64,000 nucleotides of DNA from Lineus longissimus (GCF_910592395.1 NC_088315.1:17651808-17715807); one strand, 5' to 3'. Shown: positions 26,690-39,000, numbered from the stretch's first letter. Translations and numbers: made by a program. The notes: a model not told the origin generated them from the sequence alone.

Positions 26690-27790
26690 ATGCTCCTCGA
26701 GTCATTAGCATAATCTAATCTTAACTCCAGCTCGAGTTAATCTTGCGCAGTGTGTCTTCGACCCAGATACATTGTGGTGGAAAACGCCTAGTACAAAGAA
26801 CGCCTGGCTTGCGCCAGACTAATAAGTGAAGAAGGTCTGGCTGCGCGAGACAACTGTGATAAAAATGACCATTGCAGAGACTCTGTGACGTAGGCATATA
26901 CTTTTTACAATTAAAAATGCTCTCAAAAGACGATAAGGAATGATTATTTATTAACGTTTCCTGACCTATATACCTTCCAATTATCACTTTACATAAACAG
27001 GTTGGCGTTAGGTCGCGTGCTTTTCTTTCCTCGTGACAACAACATACAGTCAAATAGTTACAATTCCATAATGAGATCACAGTGACCCGTTATAAATGTT
27101 TCGCCAGCTTTGCTATTTTGCCGCTACGCGTCGCGTTGGGTCCTTGCGTCAAGTTACACGGAAGGAAACCTGATACATGCCGCGAAGCACGAGGGTTGGT
27201 AGCTATTCTACTCTCCCGGAATTCTTCTGCCACCTCATCAATTTGGTCCTCATTCAGCCTCATGTGGTCCTCCACAGCCTCACTGCTTTCTGCAGCTTTC
27301 CACCTGTGGTTTGGCCGTCTTCTTTGTTGAAGTATTCCTGCCACAACTTCTTGAAATGGTACAAACAACATGGCTGCTAACACCTCTAACTTTAAACTCC
27401 CGTCGGTGTTAACCCCTAAGGGGTTAGTGTTAGCGCTTATAGAAAATGCACTGCTGATTTAGGACAATAAACACCAAGTACGGTTTAAGCTACACCTGGT
27501 GTTCCAGTCGGTGTAAAATTGATACTAACACCCAACTTTAAACTCGCACCAACACCAAGAGTTTACAGTTGGGTGTTAACACCAACACCTTGGACAGAGT
27601 ATAAAGTTTGTGTTAAGAAGACTCTTAGTGTCAGTGTTGGTGTTAACACTGAACACCAACACCAACTTTAAACTCGGTTCACACCAACAACGAGTGTTAA
27701 TACCAACACCTCGGACAGAGTATAAAGTTGGTGTTAAGAGGACTCTCACGGTCAGTGTTAGTGTTAACACCAGTGTTAACTCGAAACTTT
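26690..27790. repeat. Dispersed repeat, copy B, with GTGTTAACAC arrays
   Basis: Closely similar to copy C (39,523-40,745). The first half matches copy A as well. The second half is an array of palindromic GTGTTAACACC and CGGACAGAGTATAAAGTTGG units. A minus-strand open frame (27,090-27,383) encodes EDHMRLNEDQIDEVAEEF and is largely kept in copy C, where a nonsense codon shortens it. It may be a remnant of a transposon protein; I do not recognise the family. Confidence 0.65.
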
Positions 27791-27907
27791 AAAGTCACCC
27801 ACTGTTTGCGGTATACAGCAAACCATTTGCAGTACAAACAGCATACTGTTCACAGTATATACAGCATACTGTTTGCGGTATATACAGCATACTGTTTGCG
27901 GTATATA
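27791..27907. repeat. 23-bp minisatellite, short array
   Basis: About five units of CATACTGTTTGCGGTATATACAG, the same family as 40,745-41,170. Confidence 0.75.
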
Positions 27908-29018
27908 CGATAGGATGAACAGTTTTTATTTCAAGAATGTACTTTTTATGAAGGCACTATTGTATATGTGGCCCAGATCTCGCCATAGGTTTCTAGATCT
28001 TCTTGTGTTGAATTGGCATGGAATAGAAAACATAGTGTCCTTAACTAGTGTCCTTAAAGGAGAGGTCTTCCGCTAAGGGAGGTTCTACTGTATGTTAAGT
28101 GAGCCTCATTTTAATTGCAGCGGTCATTGGTGTCGCACTCTCGGACCGCTAGCTTTAAATTTGATGACAAGTAATCACTATGAGCCCTTTAAGTATAAAA
28201 CAGAAAACCTTGCTGTTGGTGCTTGTTACCTGATCAACACTGCTCGGGTCGACTTCATTTTACATTTACTTGGAATCAACATCGGAAAAGCGTGATGATT
28301 CGGAATCAACATCAGAAAAGCGTGATGATTCAGTCATATATTGACATTTCCTTTTCTTGTGCAATTAGTTGATGGAAACTACTTATGGAGGTGACTGGGC
28401 AGCCGACAGCTAGGAAATATTGCCCTTAATAATGCCAATGGTCCTTAAAGCCTTAGGCAGTTTTCACATGAAATATAAACGTGTAAGTCACACCGGATTC
28501 TCAACTTCACTTATGGGGCCACTCCGATGGCATACATACGACCACTCCACCTCGAACTGAATATCAGAAATGTCGCAATGAACTTATCTCGTTGACATCA
28601 CAACAGAACATGCACAACATATTAGCATACTGATGACCAAAGTACAATCGCAATGGCCTGGGTTTTGGATAAAAATATCACAACATGTACTTTAAAATTA
28701 AGGTCACCTTTATATTCTTTAGAGACACTACCTCGTATCTGCTTTACCAGATAAGTGCATCGCTGTGAAATATGTATGTATAGTATTGTGACAAAAATAT
28801 GCTCTTCAGAATGGCACGCAATGAATTCTATTTTAGGACACATATGATTGGATTTCAAGATATAGACAAGTACATCAGATAGAGAAGAACATTGTGAAAG
28901 TGTGGATGATTTTGAGTGCTTTCTCCATAACCAACACACGTAAGGAGGTGTATGCTAAAATGGGGTTTAAGCTAGGCCTATTGAGCGTATGGGGACAACA
29001 CTTGAGTGTGCCAAAATA
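27908..29018 (+). other. Block 2 upstream flank, possible promoter and noncoding exon
   Basis: Matches the flank of gene copy 3 (48,095-48,175 and 48,930-49,595) with local differences. AAGTATAAAACAG at about 28,190 is a TATA-like element conserved in both. The exon/donor candidate ends near 28,939; here the last exon base differs (AC|GTAAGG against AG|GTAAGG in the other copies), which should weaken the donor. No protein gene is seen. Confidence 0.4.
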
Positions 29019-29080
29019 CTGTGGTTTCACTTTTATAACATAGTGGCCTTGACTGGTCTGAAGTATAAATTCTCCCAACT
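29019..29080 (+). repeat. Left inverted repeat of pogo-type element
   Basis: 62 bases matching the reverse complement of the right end with four differences (positions 26, 28, 33 and 38 of the repeat). Confidence 0.85.
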
Positions 29081-29494
29081 GATCAGTTTTCATAGGCATT
29101 ACAACATGTGTAATCACATCAGGGCAATGAAATGAATGCCAGCAGAGGTACACATTGACCCATTATTGAATAGTCCTCATAGTGAATCCATTTCAATCAG
29201 CATGACCCTTCTTTCTTCATTACTCTGAAACCTTATTACCAAAGGCAAAGGCTATTTTGGAATGCGTTTCATACCGCTGACATGTTTATTTCCACATCTT
29301 TTCAACTTTTGCTGATGTCCCCTCATAACCTTATTTGATTGTTTTAAACATGTTAAATGTCCAGTTATTCCAACATTAATCAGTCGTAATACTGGTGGTT
29401 TTTATCAACGTGTGCATGAAGCGGAACTTCTTGTGAAGTAACCTAAAAAAACCTCTGTCATGTAGGCTTTATGATTACATAATCAAAAAATTCA

Positions 29495-29562
29495 AACAAG
29501 ATAAAAGCAGGTGCATTGGCACCACATGTTCCTCAGAACTCATCTAACACAGAACACTAAAC
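29495..29562 (+). promoter_or_regulatory. TATA-type promoter candidate of the transposase gene
   Basis: CAAGATAAAAGCAGG (about 29,497) is a TATA-like element. About 30 bases later CCTCAGAACTC could be an initiator, and the ATG at 29,563 follows at normal leader distance. Judged by pattern only. Confidence 0.35.
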
Positions 29563-29649
29563 ATGTTGAAAATCGCTGCCTTATCCTTGCTGATCCTGGT
29601 GACAGCCATGCATCAAGGTGAAGACGATGAAGCTGATGTAGCCGCAAAT
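29563..29649 (+). pseudogene. 5' part of transposase gene with signal-peptide-like start
   Basis: From ATG 29,563 the frame encodes MLKIAALSLLILVTAMHQ, a typical secretory signal-like stretch, and then an acidic segment. It is interrupted at 29,650 by the 1-kb insertion. The reading frame on this side of the insertion and the transposase frame after the right-hand copy of the 9-bp duplication are the same, so before the insertion the start was probably here. A signal-like N-terminus is unexpected for a nuclear transposase. Confidence 0.5.
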
Positions 29650-30655
29650 GGTAGTTGATAAAGTATGGAATTAGTGAAACCTTGGAAACACTGACAAACC
29701 TTGTAATATTCAATGTAAACCATGGAATCACTGTGCAAATAGCGCGGGAAATCGGGTGCGTTCCTTCCACGATTTATACCCTCCCAACTGACAGTCTCGT
29801 CCCAGCTGACTTTATTGATAGCAATTTGCCAGTTAGTTCAGAAGCCAACATTTTTAATGTGCAGGATGACGTCATCAATTGGCAATGCGCTGTGGTCGTT
29901 AAAATATTTTATTTCTCTTCAATGGAAGCAAAAATTAGTTTTTATGATTGTTTTGTATTCCATAGACGATAAAGTATTATGCTCGGTACTAGATGCACGA
30001 GATCATAGGACAAACACACACGTGAATAAAAAAACCGCTTAGAACTGGTGACGTCACAAAGATCTCTGCATCCCTCGATGCGTACTGGAAGATGTAAGAA
30101 ATCGCTCACGGCGAAGGAAATTTTCATCCGCAAACTTCGGTAATAAACATACATGACTAGGCTTCTTTTATTCATCGTTTGTTATAAAATATCAGTCCAT
30201 CATAGACAATTAGGCCTAGACATAGTCGTCAACCTTATCCATGCATAATGCATGACAGGCCCCCAATTTTCTCTGTATCACCCTGTATGAACAGACCGAT
30301 CCGTAGTTCAAATAGGCCCCGCGTGGTGGTGGCATTTATAAGCGGAGCGCTATTGGTCCATAATATGGGTGTGTGGTGGGCGTGTCTTCCCATATTTGGG
30401 AGATCAGTACTGTACACTGGAGGCGAGGTACAACTGGGTTGTTCTAAAATATAGACTATTGAATCGAATATGCGACAGATTTCTAAATTACCATAAAATT
30501 CCGATCTGATCATGTAAGAATAAGCTCCAAATGTTGATTCGTAACCACGTTAGGTTCGAATGGCATTATTTCATGTTTTTATGCATTTTAAGGAGTGTTT
30601 CCAAGGTTTATCAGTGTTTCCAAGGTTTCACTAATTCCATACTTTATCACCTACC
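29650..30655. mobile_element. Nested non-autonomous Mutator-like element, 1.0 kb
   Basis: Inverted ends GGTAGNTGATAAAGTATGGA (about 54 bases at 29,650-29,703 and, inverted, about 30,602-30,655) are flanked by a perfect 9-bp duplication GCCGCAAAT (29,641-29,649; 30,656-30,664). Nine bases is the usual Mutator target size. No transposase gene inside. It split the 5' end of the pogo-type transposase gene. Confidence 0.85.
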
Positions 30656-30667
30656 GCCGCAAATGGT

Positions 30668-31960
30668 ATGCCCGACAACAATGATGAAGAAAATGCATTT
30701 GCAGACCAACGTGTTCCCCGTCGACGCCAGAGTTATTCCATTGCGGAAAAGGTCAGTCGCCTGCTGGACTTCCATGGGTTACATCAACAGGGGAGGGTTC
30801 TTGATGCGGCAGAGTATGCACGAAATAATCACATCCCATACCAGACGTTCCGCACTTGGTTGAATAATGAGGAATGGATTATTGAGCAGGACGACCAGAA
30901 CCGGGGTCAACGCAGAAGAGTGAGAGAGGGCCATGGTGGTTTGTGGCCGGCAGTTGAAAACCGCGTCCTAGGACGAGTTCAGAACACGAGAGGAAGAGGA
31001 TTGCCTGTCTCGCTTGCTGATATCCATGATTGTGGCATCGAAGAATTCGATTACTATTGGGCAGAACTCCCTGAAAATGAACGAAATCAACTGGAAGCTT
31101 CAAGAGCGGAAAGAGCACACTTCCATGCATCAAATGGGTGGGTTAACAATTTCAAAAAACGCAAAGGATTATCCCATCGAAAACGGACAAAGAACTCGAC
31201 GACGATACCAGACGATGCTCCGCAACGTGTACATGAATTCATTGGTCGTGTGCGAAATTCAGTCAGAGAATTCAATGTGCAACAAATGGTTAACATGAAT
31301 CAGACATTCGTACAGTTAGACTTTCCCCCTCTCTACACTTACAGTGCCAGGGGTGCACGGCAGATCGATGTGAAAACATCTTTGGGCAACCACAAGCTTG
31401 GCTGTTCAGTGTCCCCAGCAATCGGTAGCAATGGGGAAAAACTTCAAGCGCATGTGACCTTTCGGGAGCCTGGATTTGTCCGACAAATTAGAGCATTGCA
31501 TGAAAACAATGAACTACCAGAAAACGCTGTTTTTTCCAGTTCTCGCACTTGTTGGGTGAACAATGAAGTGTTAATAGACTGGCAAGATCGTGTGCTATTT
31601 CCAAATGTCGGGGATCTTCAGGATGCTATTGGTTCCAAAATGTTGATTGTGGACAGATTTCGTGCACACCTAAGTGAAGCATTCAGTATCCCAGTGATTA
31701 ACCATGGCCTCCTATTAGACTACATCCCAGCAGGCTGCACTTCCCTGGTGCAGCCATTAGATTTAGTAGTCATGAGGCCGTTTAAGACGCTGGTCAGAAA
31801 ATATTGGAAACAGTGGAAAGTCTTAAACACTGATGATGATAGTGTATCCCAACGGATTTCATTGTTAATTTTTTTGCAGATCATAAGCCGTGCCTGGGAT
31901 GAGGTAGACCCTCATTCAGCAGAACATGCATTTGCTGTAGCAGGACTCACGGGTGAATAA
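30668..31960 (+). pseudogene. Pogo-type (DDE_1) transposase, altered active site and premature stop
   Basis: 430 codons from the internal ATG. An N-terminal helix-turn-helix (about 20-75, YSIAEKVSRLL ... FRTWLNN), a CENP-B/Tc5-like HTH (about 150-172, HASNGWVNNFKKRKGLS) and a DDE_1 domain follow. The family's first catalytic Asp, in NMDQT or NMDET, is Asn211 here (NMNQTFVQLD). The other two acidic positions remain: Asp329 in LIVDRFRAH and Asp365 in QPLDLVVM. TAA at 31,958-31,960 ends the frame, but 37 more codons of acidic tail continue in the same frame to TAA at 32,072. Loss of the first Asp, the stop and the nested insertion all argue against activity. Confidence 0.8.
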
Positions 31961-32074
31961 CAAGTTGTAGGCCTAAATGATTTTGTTCAAGTAGAGGGAG
32001 AAGAGCCAAATGATGACGATCTAGAGTTTTTTGACGAGCCACCTGCTACGGATGATGAATTTGAATTTGAGTAA
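31961..32074 (+). pseudogene. Acidic C-terminal tail of the transposase after the premature stop
   Basis: 37 codons in frame with the transposase, rich in Asp and Glu (EEPNDDDLEFFDEPP), ending at TAA 32,072-32,074. Acidic tails of this kind are usual in pogo/Tigger transposases. Polyadenylation-like AATAAA sites follow near 32,162 and 32,188. Confidence 0.6.
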
Positions 32075-32381
32075 TTGATTGGTTTTTATTTCTCATTTTT
32101 CCGGGAGCAAACGGAGGAATGTTTGACCTTGTAAGTAATTTTTTCAGAAGTACAGTATATGTAATAAAATACAGAACCAAACGAAAATAAAGTTCTACTT
32201 GGCCTATGTTCATGTTCGTAGACGGAAAAGTGTCCTATTGCCATATTTCAATGACCTAAAACCAATTTGTCTGGTGTCATAATGATTTAAGAATGAATGA
32301 ATACCGTGCACGGTCATCTGAATGCCTCAGTTATCCATTATAAGAGGGCCTATGCAATACATGAAAAGAATTACCGCTACA

Positions 32382-32443
32382 AGTTGGGAGAATTTATACT
32401 TCAGATCAGTGAAGGTCGCTATGTTATAAAAGTGAAACCACAG
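32382..32443 (-). repeat. Right inverted repeat of pogo-type element
   Basis: Reverse complement of 29,019-29,080 with four differences, ending ...GAAACCACAG next to TA. Confidence 0.85.
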
Positions 32444-32445
32444 TA

Positions 32446-32979
32446 TTTTTGAAAGGGACATGCAGGGCTCCCAATTACACTATAAATGTATACAGACACA
32501 GTTTAACGGTCGATTCTAAAACACCCTAGTGAGAATATTTCTTTTTTAATGGACATGTATATAGCCAGTTTTCACCACAGAAGTTTAGATGAGACAATTC
32601 AAACCGCTTGGGTTGGTGCAAACTGTGGAAGCATTTCAAAAGCATTTAAAAACCACTTATTCTATATTAGATTTGAGATGTTTTAGAATAGAAATTGATA
32701 CCTCACTGTCGGTATTAATCCTCTCACCCTAACCGCTCGGGTGGAGCTAAAATATTGACCAAAACCTCGGCTACGCCTCGGTATTGGTCTACATTTTAGC
32801 CCCACCCTCGCGGTTTGGTGAGACAACCAATACCTCCGGTTCGATATCAATTGCTTCAATTAGGGGGCGCCCAACGTCGTCAAAATTACAATACAGCCGC
32901 ACCAACTTATTGTAGCCCTGGAAAGGGACAGGACAATACCCTCAAAAACAATAATCTATTTCAGTATAAAAACACCAAC
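32446..32979 (+). other. Putative 5' intron remainder upstream of gene copy 2
   Basis: Near-identical to 3,810-4,347. It ends in TCTATTTCAG followed by TATAAAAACACCAAC and the start codon. No gene inside; the longer open frame starting at 32,815 extends the protein only through intron-like sequence. Confidence 0.5.
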
Positions 32980-34095
32980 ATGGGATCGTCTCCATCTAGC
33001 CCAAGTGACAGCTCATTGAACCAGAAGACCGGCAACGCGTGGACCAAAACCTTGTTCTTCGACCCCGAAGCAGACAAACCAGAAAAGCAAGAACACACCT
33101 TTCCTGACGACGAGCTTCTGAGCAAGATGAAGAGTTTGACAACATCCATCCATCAAAGACAGATAACTCGAGTCCGAGTTTATACAGCAGCACACACAAA
33201 AAACTGGAAAGACTATGTACCATTCAATCAACATGTGCCCTTTTTTAAACATGGCACACACATTTTCTTGGTTGTCAGAGTTGATACTGAAACATGGTTC
33301 TCCCTGGAGATTAATAATGAGGGTATTACAATCCAGCAAAGCCAAGACCTTGATGCTGTACTAAAGTCTTGCCGGGACAGAACGCGCATAAACGTGGACG
33401 GACCAAAAGAAGACTTTAAAAAACATAGCAGCTGTGCAAAGGTCACATTTGGTGATTTACTTGCATGGTTACAGAAAAGGTCCAAACAGTGGAGACAGTC
33501 AAACTGTTATGATTTTGCTACCGAAATGTTCGAATATCTTACTGAAACGGCACTTGAAATCACAAAGCCTGGGAAGGTATGTGGAGACAAGATAATACCT
33601 GATGAAGAAGGTAAATATTACGCCTACTTCAACGCAATGTGCTCAAAGTATTGGATAACAAACGACCAACTGAAACACCTACTTGAATCGGATCTTGACG
33701 CGAATGAGAAAATAAGGACTGTTACTACCTATAAGAAACCTCTCTCCGAGAAACAGCTGACCTTTGTGCTTATTTACCACCTATTCATAGTTTTTCAAAC
33801 AGATGCTTGGTGGTGGTCGATTGAAAAAAATTGTGAAGGCCTTACCATTCAACGGAGCAAGGAACAAGAAGCTGTGCGGGACAGCTACCGACAGGCACCC
33901 AGGCTGTCAAAGGGCCAAACTTATTGGAAAATTACTGAAGTGCAATCCGACGCTGGGAACAAGACGATTAAGGAACTGATAACCTGGCTTGAAGAGGAGA
34001 AATGGCTCTTCCGCACCTACCACTACACGTCCAGCAACTGCAAACACTTTGGTAACGCTGTGTTCGATTATGTAGCTAAACATGATTTTCTTTAA
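32980..34095 (+). CDS. Tandem His/Asn-Cys two-domain protein (LRAT/NlpC-P60-like), copy 2
   Basis: 371 residues from the ATG that matches copy 1. It differs from copy 1 by scattered substitutions, by a loss of six codons in the linker between the halves (AYFNAMCSKYWIT against AYFNAEADPDKGSSKYW) and by a shorter C-terminus. Both His/Asn-Cys pairs are kept: QSNCYDFATEMF in half 1, YHLFIVFQTD and SSNCKHFGNAVF in half 2. Similarity to copy 1 extends into both flanks, so the duplication covered several kilobases. The pogo-type element lies in its putative 5' intron. I chose the start at 32,980 rather than 32,815 because copies 1 and 3 support it. Confidence 0.7.
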   Translation: MGSSPSSPSDSSLNQKTGNAWTKTLFFDPEADKPEKQEHTFPDDELLSKMKSLTTSIHQRQITRVRVYTAAHTKNWKDYVPFNQHVPFFKHGTHIFLVVRVDTETWFSLEINNEGITIQQSQDLDAVLKSCRDRTRINVDGPKEDFKKHSSCAKVTFGDLLAWLQKRSKQWRQSNCYDFATEMFEYLTETALEITKPGKVCGDKIIPDEEGKYYAYFNAMCSKYWITNDQLKHLLESDLDANEKIRTVTTYKKPLSEKQLTFVLIYHLFIVFQTDAWWWSIEKNCEGLTIQRSKEQEAVRDSYRQAPRLSKGQTYWKITEVQSDAGNKTIKELITWLEEEKWLFRTYHYTSSNCKHFGNAVFDYVAKHDFL

Positions 34096-34199
34096 ATTAC
34101 AACATAGAAATTGTCACAACGGAAAGAAAATCAAGTCACCAGTACCAGACAATGTACTCAGGCTGACTTACAAGGCCACACTTTTTTGTAACTTTCGGT

Positions 34200-36010
34200 T
34201 TTCCAATCAAAAATTTATTTTTTGTGCTTTGAATGGGACATTTCTCTGTGGACAATATGTTTTCAAGAATAAAAATATCTTCCTCGAAAACTTTTGCCAA
34301 ATTTATCTGTGGACACTTTCAGTAAAAAAATTTGAATCGAATTACCAGCAAAATTCTCAGTGGGCAAGACATCATTCTTGAAATATCTGTCTTCCATTTC
34401 GAAATCATTTCTTTAATATTCCGTGGACAATTAAACTAAAAATGTTAACAAAATTATTATATTCTCTTCGAATTTTGAACCAAAAATCATGAGGGATAAA
34501 AGGCCATCTCATCTTTCTGTTCCATTTCTAGATTCATATTATATCTCTCTGTGGACAACATTGAAAAACGTGAGAATGAGAATGAGAAATTAAAACCTTT
34601 TGTGGACGCCTTTTGGTCATCGGACAAATATGGCTTTGAAATTGAGGAGAGAAATATGGGCCTGTGACAAAGAAATTAAACATTTTGTGAACATGTTTTC
34701 GTGCACAAAAATTTTTCTGTTCGAAATAGAAAAGTAAGCTATTTAAGGACGCTTTTTTAGTCCACTGAAAAATATGGCTTTGAGCCTGAAAAACATTTCG
34801 AAATTTGAGAATTCTTTGGGCGTTTTTGGTCCACTGAGTAATGTGGCGTGGAAATATTGATTACTAACATTTTGTGGACATTATTTGGTGCACTGAAAAA
34901 TATGGCTGTGGGACTAGGAAATTAAACATTTTGTGGCCGCTTTTTGGTACTCAAAGGAAAATGGTTTTGAAGTTGAGAAATAAAGATATTTGTAGACATG
35001 CAGATTTTGATCAACTGAGCTATAGATAATTATACATTTGTGGACGTGTTTTGGTGCACTGAAAAAGGAAAAGGGCTTTGAAATCTAGAAATAAAGATTT
35101 CTGTGTACATATTCTGATATAAAGAAATGAAACATTTTGTGGACATATTTTGGTTCAGTGAAAAAGATGGGCTTTGACAAATGAACTTTTTATGATATTA
35201 TTTAGTCCACAGAAAGATATGGCTTTGAGACTGAGCCGTTAAACATCTTGTGTATGCTTTTTGGTATTAAAAAAATTGATTCAAATATTTACGATTTGAA
35301 AGTGTCCACTGAGAAAATTGCTAGATTTCGAGATAGAAGGGAGATAAAGTTAGGGTGATTTTGTCCACTACAAAATTTGACTAAAATATCTTTTGAAACA
35401 TTTTTGAATTTCAATTGTCAACAGAAGAATAAGGAAAACTATTTCAAATGTAAAAGAAGGTTGTTGACACATGTCAACAGAGAAATTTAGCTAATAGTTT
35501 TATTTTTGAATCGGATGTGTCTACAAAGAAATTTCGTGAAGGGTTTCGAAATTGAAGAGAGGGCGATTTCAGAGTTATTTGTTGTTCACAGAGAATTTTG
35601 ATAATAATATATTGTGAAATATTCTTGCGAAAAAAAGGTGTCCACACAGAGAATTTTGATAATAATAATAATGAGAAATATTCATGAGAGAAAAAACTGT
35701 CCACAGGGAAACTTGGAAGATGATTTCGAATTGGAGGGAGAGATTGAGGTTACAAGAAAGCACTTCATTGTCCACAGAGAATTTTGATAATAATATGTTG
35801 TGAAACTTTAAAAAGAAACTGTCCACAGAGAAACTTGAAAGATGATTTCAAATTGGAGGGAGAGATTGAGGTTACAAGAAAGCACTTCATTGTCCACAGA
35901 GAATTATGATAATAATATGTTGTGAAACTTTAAAAAGAAACTGTCCAAAGAGATATAATGGAAATATTTAGAAAAGGAAGGAGAGAAGGAGATTTCAAGA
36001 AAGCATTGTA
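34200..36010. repeat. AT-rich interspersed array with TGTGGAC motif (block 2)
   Basis: Same order of units as 5,560-7,300, with small local deletions and one extra GTCCACAGAGAA unit near 35,820-35,910. Forward TGTGGAC units come first and reverse-complement units after about 35,200. Confidence 0.7.
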
Positions 36011-36064
36011 TAGTGCGCAGAGTTTTTTTGTACTGGTATTAGATTTTAAATCTAATATTATTGA

Positions 36065-39000
36065 CACTGATGATAAACAGAGGATTGATGAGCGGTATAC
36101 ATGTATAGCAAGATTGTGAACCATCATGATGGACTGGATATTGTATCACTATTATTGTAAATACACCTATCATTTTAGCCTTGTTTCGGTATAACCAAGT
36201 AGTGCTACAAAGGTAATTAGCCCAGTTTCTGTATAAACAGAGGGATGTTGAAATGTGTTTAGCAAGGTTGTGAGCAATCATCAGGGACTGAAAATTGTAC
36301 CACTATCATTGTAACTAGCATTGTAGCCTTGCTTTGGTGTAACCAAGAAGTTTACTACAAATGTAATTAGCCTTGTTTCTGTTTAAACAGAGGATCGATG
36401 ACGGATGTAGAGCAAGATTGAGAGCCATCATGATGGACTGTACATTGTATCACTATCATTGTAACTAGCTTTGTAGCCTTGCTTCGGTGTAACCAAGAAG
36501 TTTACTACAAATGTAATTAGCCTTGTTTCTGTTTAAACAGATGATTGATGACGGATGTAGAGCAAGATTAAGAGCCATCATGATGGACTGTACATTGTAT
36601 CACTATCATTGTAACTGGCATTGTAGCTTTGCTTTAGTGTAACCAAGAAGTTTACTACAAATGTAATTAGCCTTGTTTCTGTTTAAACAGAGGATTGATG
36701 AGGGATGTAGAGCAAGATTGAGAGCCATCATGATGGACTGTACATTGTATCACTATCATTGTAACTGGCATTGTAGCTTTGCTTTGGTGTAAGCAAGAAG
36801 TTTACTACAAATGTAATTAGCCTTGTTTCTGTTTAAACAGAGGATTGATGAGGGATGTAGAGCAAGATTGAGAGCCATCATGATGGACTGTACATTGTAT
36901 CACTATCATTGTAACTGGCATTGTAGCTTTGCTTTGGTGTAAGCAAGAAGTTTACTACAAATGTAATTAGCCTTGTTTCTGTTTAAACAGAGGATTGATG
37001 ACGGATGTAGAGCAAGATTGAGAGCCATCATGATGGACTGTACATTGTATCACTATCATTGTAACTAGCATTGTAGCCTTGCTTCACTGTAACCAAGAAG
37101 TTTACTACAAATGTAATTAGCCTTGTTTCTGTTTAAACAGAGGATTGATGACGGATGTAGAGCAAGATTGAGAGCCATCATGATGGACTGTACATTGTAT
37201 CACTATCATTGTAACTAGCATTGTAGCCTTGCTTTGATGTAAGCAAGTAGTTTACTACAAATGTAATTAACCTTGTTTCTGTTTAAACAGAGGATTGATG
37301 AGGGATGTAGAGCAAGGTTGAGAGCCATCATGATGGACTGTACATTGTATGACTATCATTGTAACTAGCATTGTAGCCTTGCTTTGATGTAAGCAAGAAG
37401 TTTACTAAAAATGTAATTAGCCTTGTTTCTGTTTAAACAGAGGATTGATGAGGGATGTAGAGCAAGGTTGAGAGCCATCATGATGGACTGTACATTGTAT
37501 CACTATCATTGTAACTAGCATTGTAGCCTTGCTTTGATGTAAGCAAGTAGTTTACTACAAATGTAATTAGCCTTGTTTCTGTTTAAACAGAGGATCGATG
37601 AGGGATGTAGAGCAAGATTGAGAGCCATCATGATGGACTGTACATTGTATCACTATCATTGTAACTGGCATTGTGACCTTGCTTTGGTGTAAGCAAGAAG
37701 TTTACTACAAATGTAATTAGCCTTGTTTCTGTTTAAACAGAGGATTGATGACGGATGTAGAGCAAGATTGAGAGCCATCATGATGGACTGTACATTGTAT
37801 CACTATCATTGTAACTAGCATTGTAGCCTTGCTTTGGTGTAACCAAGAAGTTTACTACAAATGTAATTAGCCTTGTTTCTGTTTAAACAGAGGATTGATG
37901 ACGGATGTAGAGCAAGATTGAGAGCCATCATGATGGACTGTACATTGTATCACTATCATTGTAACTAGCATTGTAGCCTTGCTTTGGTGTAACCAAGAAG
38001 TTTACTATAAATGTAATTAGCCTTGTTTCTGTTTAAACAGAGGATTGATGACGGATGTAGAGCAAGATTGAGAGCCATCATGATGGACTGTACATTGTAT
38101 CACTATCATTGTAACTAGCATTGTAGCCTTGCTTTGGTGTAACCAAGAAGTTTACTACAAATGGTATTAGCCTCGTTTCTGTTTAAACAGAGGATTGATG
38201 ACGGATGTAGAGCAAGATTGAGAGCCATCATGATGGACTGTACATTGTATCACTATCATTGTAACTAGCATTGTAGCCTTGCTTTGGTGTAAGCAAGAAG
38301 TTTACTACAAATGTAATTAGCCTTGTTTCTGTTTAAACAGAGGATTGATGACGGATGTAGAGCAAGATTGAGAACCATCATGATGGACTATACATTGTAT
38401 CACTATCATTGTAACTAGCATTGTAGCCTTGCTTTGGTGTAACCAAGAAGTTTACTACAAATGTAATTAGCCTTGTTTCTGTTTAAACAGAGGATTGATG
38501 ACGGATGTAGAGCAAGATTGAGAGCCATCATGATGGACTGTACATTGTATCACTATCATTGTAACTAGCATTGTAGCCTTGCTTTGGTGTAACCAAGAAG
38601 TTTACTATAAATGTAATTAGCCTCGTTTCTGTTTAAACAGAGGATTGATGAGGGATGTAGAGCAAGATTGAGAGCCATCACGATGGACTGTACATTGTAT
38701 CACTATCATTGTAACTAGCTTTGTAGCCTTGCTTCGGTGTAACCAAGAAGTTTACTACAAATGTAATTAGCCTTGTTTCTGTTTAAACAGAGGATTGATG
38801 ACGGATGTAGAGCAAGATTGAGAGCCATCATGATGGACTGTACATTGTATCACTATCATTGTAACTAGCATTGTAGCCTTGCTTTGGTGTAACCAAGAAA
38901 TTTACTACAAATGTAATTAGCCATGTTTCTGTTTAAACACAGGATTGATGACGGATGTAGAGCAAGATTGAGAGACATCATGATGGACTGTACATTGTAT

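Larger units (their letters stand above)
29019..32443 (+). mobile_element. Complete pogo-type DNA transposon, 3.4 kb
   Basis: Inverted ends CTGTGGTTTCACTTTTATAA (29,019-29,080 and, inverted, 32,382-32,443) match over 62 bases with four differences. They are flanked by TA on each side (29,017-29,018; 32,444-32,445). The third gene copy has the empty site CCAAAATATTTTTGAAAGG near 49,605. It carries a DDE_1/CENP-B-type transposase gene and a nested 1-kb insertion. TA duplication and transposase type agree with the Tc1/mariner/pogo superfamily. Confidence 0.88.

Noticed and set aside
32815-32979. N-terminal extension of two-domain gene copy 2
   Set aside because: Copies 1 and 3 have no matching open frame there and all three share the ATG that follows a splice-acceptor-like TCTATTTCAG.
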